From assembly GCA_003455235.1 (NCBI GenBank), contig DMRT01000286.1, forward strand, positions 1-11,229: DNA of 11,229 nt, written 5' to 3'. Position 1 is the first letter of the stretch. Every line of letters starts with the position of its first letter. Positions 1 to 7,190 of the stretch are shown in pieces. A program made the position numbers and the translations under genes. The notes beneath the pieces were generated by a model. That model saw nothing but the letters and a program-made list of their open reading frames with translations, had not been told where the DNA came from and made no database searches. The DNA is from Chitinophagaceae bacterium (GTDB lineage Bacteria; Bacteroidota; Bacteroidia; Chitinophagales; Chitinophagaceae).

Positions 1-1340
1 GTATTGCTGTACAGGCTTCGATAACCAAAAGCGGAATTAAATTCCCCGGTAACATTTCCGCTTCCGATATTATTCCGTAATGCCCCGCTTCCTACCGCTG
101 TTGAATTGCTGGTTGTATGTGCAAACAAAGCACTGTCGCCAATGGCTACATTATTGTAGCCTTGAATAGAAAAGCCCGATGCATTCCCGATGGCAATGTT
201 GGAGCTTCCATCGCTGTTGCTATACATAGATAGCGGACCAATGGCAATATTACTGCTTCCGCCAATATTATTATACATGGCCGAATAGCCTAACGCTGCG
301 TTATGGCTGCCATAGTCATTATTTCGTACGGCGTTGTAACCAACAGCCGTATTAAAATTACCTGTTTCATTGTTTGTTAAAGTATAATACCCGTTGGCCA
401 CATTGCCACTGCCTGATGTATTGGTAAATAAAGAATAAGAACCGGTTGCAGTATTGTTATTACCTAAGCCATTGTTATATAAAGCCCCCATGCCGTTTGC
501 CGTATTATCACTGCCAATGAAATTGTGCTGTAAAGCCGATGCACCCGTTGCTGTATTGCCTGTGCCTGTGGAATTAAACAGCAAAGCGTTCATGCCATTT
601 GCCGTGTTGTAAGACCCTGTTGTATTGGTAAGCAGGGAAAAAGCACCGGTAGCCGTGTTGTTTACTCCTGAAGTATTGGAAAACAACGATGAAGCACCAA
701 TGCCTGTGTTATAATTTCCTGTTGTGTTACTGTCTAAAGATTTATAACCAACGGCTACATTATAATTTCCAGTGCTGTTGTTGTATAAAGCCTTGTAGCC
801 GTTAGCTGTATTGGCCAAACCTGTTGTGTTTAAGGTAAGGCTCTGGTAACCGAATGCAACATTGAGCCACCCGGTTGTATTTGAATTCATGCTTAAATAC
901 CCTAATGCTGTATTTCTTTTCAGTGAGTCTACACTTATTACTCCGGCATTTTGATTGTTCACTTTAAATTTTACATCCACCGAGTCGGTAGTGCCGATGA
1001 AATGAGTAGCAACAGAAGTGCCGCTGTTACCGTCCAGTTGCCACGCCGACCTGGATGTTACCATTCTTTCCCAGGCCGGTAAACTGCCTGTGCCGGAATT
1101 ATAATAGATACCGCTTATGCTGTCTGTTATAAAAATGATAAGCCCGTTGGCAGGCGATGCCAGGGCATTTTTTTGAGCGATGGTCATTTTTGGTATCAGC
1201 AAACCCCTGGTTGTACTGTTTATATCCAGCATAGCACTGGCATCTGGTGTAGCGGTGCCAATGCCAACGCTTTGTGCACTTACAGCGCTACCTGCCAGGC
1301 AAAAAGCAAGGATAATAAAAAGGAGGTTCAATGGTTTCAT
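1..1340 (-). CDS. Secreted YadA-head-like repeat protein (adhesin / tail-fibre-like), 3' end outside window
   Basis: Open frame from the ATG at 1340 to the left edge without a stop (446 complete codons, last one at 3-5), so the C-terminus is missing. Residues 1-22 form a signal peptide (hydrophobic LLFIILAFCLAG, then SAVSA before QS). Residues 24-85 carry the N-terminal block frequent in secreted Bacteroidota proteins (VGIGTATPDASAMLDI, then TTRGLLIPKMT and a GLIIFITDS..GIYYNSG segment). From residue 143 onward the protein is a tandem array of units such as NTTGNYNTGIGASSL, with a conserved N-T/V-A-x-G core resembling the coils of YadA/Hep-Hag trimeric adhesin heads. I infer an extracellular beta-roll stalk or head, probably surface attached. 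Proteins of this kind often end in an S74 (endosialidase chaperone) domain, which cannot be checked here. It lies 77 bases downstream of the response regulator, with no strong terminator between, so read-through or a separate promoter are both possible. Confidence 0.85.
   Translation of the reverse strand, partial: MKPLNLLFIILAFCLAGSAVSAQSVGIGTATPDASAMLDINSTTRGLLIPKMTIAQKNALASPANGLIIFITDSISGIYYNSGTGSLPAWERMVTSRSAWQLDGNSGTSVATHFIGTTDSVDVKFKVNNQNAGVISVDSLKRNTALGYLSMNSNTTGWLNVAFGYQSLTLNTTGLANTANGYKALYNNSTGNYNVAVGYKSLDSNTTGNYNTGIGASSLFSNTSGVNNTATGAFSLLTNTTGSYNTANGMNALLFNSTGTGNTATGASALQHNFIGSDNTANGMGALYNNGLGNNNTATGSYSLFTNTSGSGNVANGYYTLTNNETGNFNTAVGYNAVRNNDYGSHNAALGYSAMYNNIGGSSNIAIGPLSMYSNSDGSSNIAIGNASGFSIQGYNNVAIGDSALFAHTTSNSTAVGSGALRNNIGSGNVTGEFNSAFGYRSLYSN
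168..881 (-). repeat. 51-bp tandem repeat array (14 units of 17 codons)
   Basis: Within the repeat protein, residues 154-391 fall into 14 consecutive units of exactly 17 residues with the pattern N-x-x-G-x-x-N-x-A-x-G-x-x-(S/A)-(L/M), for example NSTGNYNVAVGYKSLDS. At DNA level the period is 51 bp: related CTGTTGT/CGGTTGT segments recur near 820 and 871. Units are diverged rather than identical, so this is an old, selected protein repeat. Less regular units of the same family continue on both sides (905-914 and 1-167). Confidence 0.85.
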
Positions 1341-1417
1341 ACAGAAAATATTTATGTTGTAAATATCTTCATCAAAAAACCGTTAGAAATACCACCTTAG
1401 GGTGAGAATGTTTAGGG

Positions 1418-2050
1418 CTAGAGTTTGTTGTGCATCGCAATGCGAATGGCCTCTGCCTTACTGTTAACGTGCAGCTTTTTATAGATGCTTTTTATCTGTG
1501 TACGAACGGTTTCTACACTGGTATCCAGCCGGGCGGCGATCATTTTATAGCTCAGGCCTTCTACCATATTCTGCAGCACCTGCTTTTCCCGGGCAGTCAG
1601 TTCATCTTCTTTGGTGCCGTACACTTTTTTGGGTTTAAAGTGTTCCAGTACTTTCCGTGCTACCGCTTTGCTCATAGGCACTTCGCCCATGGTGATGTTT
1701 ACAATACTCTCTTTTATCTGTTGCAACGGTGTGCTTTTTAACAAGTAACCTGTTGCACCGGCGCACAGTGCTTTAAAAATATGCTCTTCGTCCTGGAAAA
1801 CAGTGAGCATGATGATCTCTGCATTGGGAAAGCGCTGTTTAAAAAGCTTGATGCCTTCGATGCCGTTCATGCCGGGCAGGCCAATGTCTGAAAGAATAAC
1901 GTCGGGTTGTACCTCATCGGGGCTTAATTCTAAAAATGATTCCACGGAGCCACAGGATGCCAGTACTTTAAATTCTTCCTGGGCATCCAAAAAAGCGGTA
2001 ATGCTTTTCCGGATCACTTCCACATCTTCAATAATGGCCATTAATATCAT
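1418..2050 (-). CDS. Response regulator, NarL/FixJ (LuxR-HTH) family
   Basis: The 210-residue protein has an N-terminal receiver domain (about 1-120) and a C-terminal LuxR-type helix-turn-helix (about 151-206). Receiver residues visible: acidic pair E8-D9, phosphoacceptor D55 in ILSDIGLPG, T83 in IIMLTVFQD, and K105 in GYLLKS. The HTH reads LTAREKQVLQNMVEGLSYKM, then IAARLDTSVETVRTQIKSIYKKL. It is a cytoplasmic DNA-binding output protein. The start at 2050 is preferred over the ATG at 2041 because MILMAIIED aligns fully with the usual receiver strand beta-1, although AGCAGG is better spaced for 2041. It follows the HisKA_3-type kinase by 61 bases on the same strand, and NarL-type regulators normally pair with that kinase class, so the two very likely form one phosphorelay. 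Stop codon is TAG. Target genes are unknown; acs upstream and the repeat protein downstream are the nearest candidates. Confidence 0.95.
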   Translation of the reverse strand: MILMAIIEDVEVIRKSITAFLDAQEEFKVLASCGSVESFLELSPDEVQPDVILSDIGLPGMNGIEGIKLFKQRFPNAEIIMLTVFQDEEHIFKALCAGATGYLLKSTPLQQIKESIVNITMGEVPMSKAVARKVLEHFKPKKVYGTKEDELTAREKQVLQNMVEGLSYKMIAARLDTSVETVRTQIKSIYKKLHVNSKAEAIRIAMHNKL

Positions 2051-2111
2051 CCTGCTAAATTATTTTTTGTGCACTGCTTTTTCGTACCCAGTTCGGGTGA
2101 AAATTGACCGG

Positions 2112-5100
2112 TTAAATTCTTTGCCGGTTTAAGAAAACGGTAAAATGGTTGCCTTCTTTCTTTGTTTCCACCAAGGCATTAATGGTTTTAGCCCTGCGCT
2201 GCATATTCTCCAGCCCGTTACCCCCCAGTATGGTATTCTCTTTTTGCTGGTTGATGTCATTCTGAATGGTCAGTTTAAAATGGCTCTTACTGTTCTCCAT
2301 CCGTATATCCACCTGTGTCGGACTGCTGTGTTTTACAATATTATGAATGGCTTCCTTAAAGATCAGGAATAGTTCCTGCCGCAAATGGTTATCTATCTCT
2401 TTGTTTTCATTGATGCCTGTGACGGTAAAGGTAATGACTGCGCCAACAGGCTGCAGCATCAGGTCGGCATGATCTTTCATCCGGTCGATCAGGCTTGAGT
2501 TTTTATCGTGTCCGGCTTTTACGCTCCATACAATATCGCTCATGGCATGTATGGCCTGGCGGCTGGTGTTGCTTATGTTCGTTAATTCCTTCTGTTTCTC
2601 TTCCTCATTGTAAATATTGCTGCTCACCATATCGCTTTGCAATGATATTTGTGTGAGCACACTGCCCAGTTCATCGTGCAGATCGGCGGAGATCTTGTTG
2701 CGGATCTGCTGCACTTTCAGCACCTGGTTGATGCGGTACCGGTACAGCAGATAGATCAGGGTAGCCGTTAATAAGGTCATCAAAGAATAAAACCACCATG
2801 TTCTGTACCAGGCCTGCAAAACAGTGATGCGTAAGCGGTATTCCTGGCGGCTCCAGGTATCGCCGGCTGCAGCGCCCTTTACTTTAAGCGTATAATTTCC
2901 TGCCGGCAAAAAACTGTATTGGATAATATTGGAACCTGCTGCTGTTTGCCATTCTTTATCCCATCCATCCAGCTTATATAAGAAACGGTTCTTTACGGCA
3001 CTGCGAAAGGCAGGCAGCATAAAATGGAAACTGAACAATTTATCGTTGTGATCAAACGTAAGACTGTTGCCTGCTACTGAAGCGGCTGAAAAAGTAAGTA
3101 CCGAATCTGTTTGACCGGCATATTTGGTATAGCTTACCAGTTGCGGCTGCAGGTTACTTAAACTGGTATCTACTTCTTTTGGATATACGGCTGTAACACC
3201 ATTCAGCCCGCCAAAATACAACCTGCCGTCGCTGGCTTTTAAATAAGCCATGCGGTTAAACTCGTTGTGTGGCAGTTCGTCATTAATGTCGTAATTGATA
3301 AAAATATTCTGTGCCGGATTATAACGGCTCAATCCATTATCGGTACTCAGCCATAAATACCCAAACTCATCCGGAAGGATGCTCATTACATTATTATTGG
3401 GCAGCCCGTCCTGCGTGGTAAAAACCCTTGTCATCTTTCTTGCTGTATCCAGCTTCAGCAACCCGTGCCGGGTACCCAGCCATAAGATCCCTTTGGGGTC
3501 ACGATGCAAAAAATTAATATCCAATACCGGCAATACTATTGATGAGTTTTTGCCGTCGGTATACGAACGGATTATTTTCCCGGTATTATCCAGTAGATAC
3601 AAACCCGGGTTGCCGGCTGCCCAAAAATACCCGTTGCCTGCATCAAAGAAATCATTTACACCACTCAGTAATTCATTCCTGTTGTTTAAATGAACGTCTT
3701 TAAAAGCACGGCTGCCAGTGGCCAGCGGGTTATACATGAACACAGATGCATCTGATGCAAGAAACACTGTGGAGTCATTCCTGTATATCAGTGGCTTTAC
3801 AGGAATACGGTTCTCATCGGTCAGGGAATCATTCACTACGACGTGGCTCTTTATATTTATCCTGTGAATGTATTGATTCACCGACGTGGCCAGTATGGTT
3901 TCCTCATTTATAAACATATTTAAAATGCAGGAAACGCCTACATCATACGGTTGCCTGTTCGGGTTCACCAGTGTATAAGGGATTGCTTCCTTGGAACCCT
4001 TTTGTATTACGGCTAAATTGCTTTTAGTGCCAGCGTGTGTGTAGGCATAATAGCCCACCCAGGTATTCCCTTTTTTGTCTTCTTCAATACCACGTATGCT
4101 GATACCCGGCTGTGAAGGATAGTATGGGTTGCTGAGGTAATTGATAAAAGGGCTGCGTTTGTAATGAATTTTAAACAAACCCTTCCTGCTGCAGGTCCAG
4201 ATGGTATTATCGGAGCTTTGAAAAATATTCAGGAAGGGATGATCGCTTAAAAAATCGCCCTTGTAAGGTAGCCTGAATATTATTTTTCTTTTTGCAATTG
4301 TGTCCTGCAAGGTTATGGTTTGGATCTGTATTTTCCAGGTGTTGCCGGATCTGTCATAAAACGCAGCCGGACTTACATAGCTCCTGATTGCAGCAGAGTC
4401 CCGGGCTAAATGCTTCAGCTGTTTGTGCGGAATGATGCTGTTATACGGCTTGTCAAGATAAAACTGAACCAGCACCCCGGCAGTGTTTATAAATGTTTTT
4501 AGCGTATTGCTTCTTTGGGGATGTAATACCTGGCGGTAATGTTCAATGAATTTTCCATCAGCGCTTATATGATCAATGCCGTCATAAAAGGTGGGCAGCC
4601 AGAAACTATTGTCGGTATCCTGTAAAATTAAAGGGTGTTCATCGATAGCTGCTTTTTCGGCAATAGAAAACCGGTAAGCAAACTGCAACTCCATTTTTTC
4701 GTTGTAACAAAGAATGGAGCCGTTGGCCACATATAAAACCACCCGGCCTTTATTGTCAAACAATATCCTGCGCACCAGTCTGTCGGGGTTGGAATATGCT
4801 GTTAGTTTTTTTAACTCAACCCTGCCGCTGATGGGATCCATTACTGCCAGCCCGTTGTTATAGCCGATCCATAAATTACCAGCCTTGTCTTTTTCCAGGG
4901 CATTGATGTTAACACCTTTCAGCTGGTTACTTCCGGTAATCTGCCTGGTGAAGTCCTCGAAGACATACCCATCGTAACGGAATATGCCATTGGCCGTACC
5001 CACCCACATAAACCCATTATTGTCCTGCGTGATACAATTTACCCTTTTATCCGGAAGCCCCTGTTCTGTGGAAATGAGTTCAATGGAAAGGCCGGGTGTT

Positions 5101-5159
5101 TGTGCAATAGAAAAATTGGGTATAAATAGAAAAAATAAAAATGAGGCAACTGCTTTCAA
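2112..5159 (-). CDS. Two-component regulator propeller sensor histidine kinase (Reg_prop, Y_Y_Y, HisKA_3, HATPase)
   Basis: The 1015-residue protein starts with a signal peptide (about 1-19, FLFFLFIPNFSIAQ), followed by a periplasmic beta-propeller region with Reg_prop-like motifs such as GFMWVGTANGIFRYDG (49-64), GNLWIGYNNGLAVMD (94-108), GILWLGTRHGLLKLD (557-571) and GYLWLSTDNGLSRY (600-613). A Y_Y_Y domain (about 703-780) precedes one transmembrane helix (about 787-807). The cytoplasmic part has the HisKA_3 H-box DLHDELG with phosphoacceptor H828, an N-box FKEAIHNIVKHS (934-945) and a G-box GGNGLENM (979-986). Unlike classic Bacteroides hybrid systems, there is no fused receiver or AraC domain; output goes to the separate regulator downstream. 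The start is TTG at 5157-5159: the only upstream in-frame codons run back to the acs stop, and the first ATG downstream would delete the signal peptide. It lies 15 bases after acs in the same reading frame, implying co-transcription. Ligand unknown. Confidence 0.93.
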   Translation of the reverse strand: MKAVASFLFFLFIPNFSIAQTPGLSIELISTEQGLPDKRVNCITQDNNGFMWVGTANGIFRYDGYVFEDFTRQITGSNQLKGVNINALEKDKAGNLWIGYNNGLAVMDPISGRVELKKLTAYSNPDRLVRRILFDNKGRVVLYVANGSILCYNEKMELQFAYRFSIAEKAAIDEHPLILQDTDNSFWLPTFYDGIDHISADGKFIEHYRQVLHPQRSNTLKTFINTAGVLVQFYLDKPYNSIIPHKQLKHLARDSAAIRSYVSPAAFYDRSGNTWKIQIQTITLQDTIAKRKIIFRLPYKGDFLSDHPFLNIFQSSDNTIWTCSRKGLFKIHYKRSPFINYLSNPYYPSQPGISIRGIEEDKKGNTWVGYYAYTHAGTKSNLAVIQKGSKEAIPYTLVNPNRQPYDVGVSCILNMFINEETILATSVNQYIHRINIKSHVVVNDSLTDENRIPVKPLIYRNDSTVFLASDASVFMYNPLATGSRAFKDVHLNNRNELLSGVNDFFDAGNGYFWAAGNPGLYLLDNTGKIIRSYTDGKNSSIVLPVLDINFLHRDPKGILWLGTRHGLLKLDTARKMTRVFTTQDGLPNNNVMSILPDEFGYLWLSTDNGLSRYNPAQNIFINYDINDELPHNEFNRMAYLKASDGRLYFGGLNGVTAVYPKEVDTSLSNLQPQLVSYTKYAGQTDSVLTFSAASVAGNSLTFDHNDKLFSFHFMLPAFRSAVKNRFLYKLDGWDKEWQTAAGSNIIQYSFLPAGNYTLKVKGAAAGDTWSRQEYRLRITVLQAWYRTWWFYSLMTLLTATLIYLLYRYRINQVLKVQQIRNKISADLHDELGSVLTQISLQSDMVSSNIYNEEEKQKELTNISNTSRQAIHAMSDIVWSVKAGHDKNSSLIDRMKDHADLMLQPVGAVITFTVTGINENKEIDNHLRQELFLIFKEAIHNIVKHSSPTQVDIRMENSKSHFKLTIQNDINQQKENTILGGNGLENMQRRAKTINALVETKKEGNHFTVFLNRQRI

Positions 5160-5174
5160 GTTTAGTTTTTTAAA

Positions 5175-7112
5175 TTACAATTTCCCGTTCTTAATTTCTT
5201 CTACTACAGCCGGATCAAGTAATGTAGTTGTATCGCCGAGATTTTTTGTTTCTCCTTCGGCGATCTTTCTTAAAATGCGGCGCATAATTTTTCCACTTCT
5301 TGTTTTCGGCAGGCCGGATACGAACTGGATTTTATCCGGCTTGGCAATGGGGCCAATCACCCGGGTTACGGTTTGCAGAATATCCTGGCGGCGCATGTTC
5401 TCATCTCCGTGATGACCATTATAGATCACGTATGCATAAATGCCCTGTCCTTTTACATCGTGTGGATAACCCACCACGGCGCTTTCAACCACGCCGGCGT
5501 GCATGTTAATGGCATTCTCCACTTCGGCTGTGCCGATGCGGTGACCGCTTACATTCAGCACATCATCCACCCGGCCGGTGATGCGGAAAAAACCGTTTTC
5601 ATCTTTTAAAGCACCATCGCCGGTAAAATATAAATTTTCGTAGGTGGCAAAATAATTCTGCCGGCACCGTTCGTGGTCACCATAAGTGGTGCGCAGGATG
5701 GCGGGCCAGGGTGCTTTGATGCACAGATTTCCTTTCAGCAAACCATGTTCGTCTTTTTCCGTGATCTCATTTCCATTTTCATCAACCAGTATGGGCTGTA
5801 CTCCCGGCATGGGTAACGTTGCCCAGGAAGCTTTGGCCGGGGTGATGCCGGCCATGTTGCTGATTAAACAGCCGCCGGTTTCCGTTTGCCACCAGGTATC
5901 CACGATGGGACATTTTTTCTTGCCCACGTGTTCATCATACCAGTGCCAGGCTTCTTCATTGATGGGTTCGCCTACGGTTCCTAATATTTTTAATGAGGAA
6001 AGATCTTTTCCTTTTAAGGGACCCAGGCCATAGCTCATCAAACTCCGGATAGCGGTAGGTGCTGTGTACAGGATATTCACTTTGTGTTTGTCAACAATAT
6101 CCCAGAAACGGCCGGCATCGGGCCAGGTAGGTATTCCTTCAAACATCAGGCTGGTGGCGCCGGCAGAGAGGGGGCCGTAAATAATATAACTGTGCCCGGT
6201 AATCCAGCCCACATCGGCAGTGCAAAAATGAATCATGCCCGGTTGGTATTGAAACACGTTCACAAATGTGTAATTGGTCCACACCATATAACCGGCGCTG
6301 CTGTGCACTACACCTTTTGGCTTGCCGGTTGAACCGGATGTATATAAAATGAATAAAGGATCTTCTGCGTCCATCTCTTCTGCAGGGAAAGACACCACGC
6401 CGTCTTTTTCCACCTGTGATTCGGCATATTCCATTTCGTCTTCCCACCACACGTCTCTTCCTTTGATCATCGACACGGGTGTTCTTGTTCTTGTATAAAC
6501 AATCACCCGCTTCACGGTCTTATTACCAATCAGCGCATCGTCGATCACGGATTTCAACGGAATGTCTTTACCGCCCCGGTACGCTCCGTCGCAGGTAATG
6601 ATGAATTCCGCATTGGCATCGTACAGCCGGTCGGCAATGCTTTGTGCGCTGAAGCCGCCAAAGATCACCGAATGAATGGCACCGATGCGGGCACATCCCA
6701 GTACGGCATAAGCCAGTTCAGGCACCATACCCATGTATATACAAACACGATCGCCTTTTTTAACGCCGTTGTTGATCAGCATCTGTGCTACCTGGCAAAC
6801 CCGCTTGTGCAGCCGGGCATAGGTAACCACCCGTACCCGTTCTTCGGGATTATTGGGTTCCCAGATGATGGCGGGCTTATCGGCCATTGTTTTTAAATGA
6901 CGGTCGATGCAGTTTTCGGTAATGTTGAGTTTGGCATCGCAGAACCACTCCACTTTGGGCTCTTTGAAGTTCCAGTTGAGTACGCTGCTCCATTTTTTGC
7001 GCCAGTAAAAGTTTTCCGCTACGGAAGACCAGAAATCTTCCGGTTCGGCGATGCTTTTTTTATAGTGTTCGTGGTATTCTTCCAACGATTTTACCTGGTA
7101 GGGGTATGACAT
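5175..7112 (-). CDS. acs: Acetyl-CoA synthetase (AMP-forming)
   Basis: This cytoplasmic enzyme converts acetate, ATP and CoA to acetyl-CoA, AMP and PPi through an acetyl-adenylate. The 645 residues match the full family length (about 650). Landmarks: N-terminal ACAS domain (EEYHEHYKKS..DFW..VAENFYWRKKW, 11-41), phosphate loop YTSGSTGKPKG (257-267), acyl-pocket motif DTWWQTETGG (405-414), in which the second Trp (W408) restricts the pocket to acetate-sized substrates, YFTGDG (495-500), hinge GRVDDVLNVSGHR, and the C-terminal PKTRSGKIMRR with catalytic K608. This lysine is the residue acetylated in Acs homologues; I see no acetyltransferase gene nearby. Start ATG at 7112 gives the normal N-terminus. 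It shares a 78-base divergent region with a transporter gene and is followed after 15 bases by the sensor kinase. Propionate may be a secondary substrate, but acetate is the clear first call. Confidence 0.97.
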   Translation of the reverse strand: MSYPYQVKSLEEYHEHYKKSIAEPEDFWSSVAENFYWRKKWSSVLNWNFKEPKVEWFCDAKLNITENCIDRHLKTMADKPAIIWEPNNPEERVRVVTYARLHKRVCQVAQMLINNGVKKGDRVCIYMGMVPELAYAVLGCARIGAIHSVIFGGFSAQSIADRLYDANAEFIITCDGAYRGGKDIPLKSVIDDALIGNKTVKRVIVYTRTRTPVSMIKGRDVWWEDEMEYAESQVEKDGVVSFPAEEMDAEDPLFILYTSGSTGKPKGVVHSSAGYMVWTNYTFVNVFQYQPGMIHFCTADVGWITGHSYIIYGPLSAGATSLMFEGIPTWPDAGRFWDIVDKHKVNILYTAPTAIRSLMSYGLGPLKGKDLSSLKILGTVGEPINEEAWHWYDEHVGKKKCPIVDTWWQTETGGCLISNMAGITPAKASWATLPMPGVQPILVDENGNEITEKDEHGLLKGNLCIKAPWPAILRTTYGDHERCRQNYFATYENLYFTGDGALKDENGFFRITGRVDDVLNVSGHRIGTAEVENAINMHAGVVESAVVGYPHDVKGQGIYAYVIYNGHHGDENMRRQDILQTVTRVIGPIAKPDKIQFVSGLPKTRSGKIMRRILRKIAEGETKNLGDTTTLLDPAVVEEIKNGKL

Positions 7113-7190
7113 AGCACTCAGTTGTTTTACTTTGATTTCAATTTAATATATTTATGCTTAGTACTTCCCAAATTTCGTATAAAACAACAC
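7113..7190. promoter_or_regulatory. Divergent promoter region of acs and the MFS transporter
   Basis: These 78 AT-rich bases separate two divergent start codons and must hold both promoters, or at least their proximal parts. Plus strand: a -7-like TATATTTA at 7147-7154 matches seven of eight positions of the Bacteroidota TAnnTTTG box, with a TTG at 7122-7124 about 22 bases upstream. Minus strand: a TTTG (reverse complement of CAAA at 7170-7173) stands about 18 bases before TATATTAA, a poorer -7 candidate. The two -7 candidates overlap, so the promoters could compete or be co-regulated. No clear Shine-Dalgarno precedes either gene. The exact boxes are tentative; the divergent arrangement is certain. 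Confidence 0.45.

Noticed and set aside
168..881. Regularly spaced repeats considered as CRISPR or non-coding satellite
   Set aside because: The 51-bp period keeps an open frame with a conserved residue pattern, and there are no unique spacers between identical repeats.
1173..1400. Small plus-strand reading frames opposite the repeat protein's 5' end
   Set aside because: They are antisense to a signal peptide and conserved N-terminal block that are clearly coding on the minus strand, and show no domain of their own.
1374..1404. Possible terminator between the response regulator and the repeat protein
   Set aside because: The stem CACC/GGTG is only 4 bp and the T-run (minus strand of 1374-1379) is about 13 bases away; too weak to call.
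6139..6450. 103-codon minus-strand frame inside acs
   Set aside because: It is an out-of-frame shadow of the conserved acs core, with an Arg/Cys-rich composition typical of a shifted frame.
7122..7190. N-terminal extension of the MFS gene from a TTG codon
   Set aside because: The 23 added residues lie in the divergent promoter region and precede the normal MHS N-terminus; the ATG at 7191 gives a standard start.
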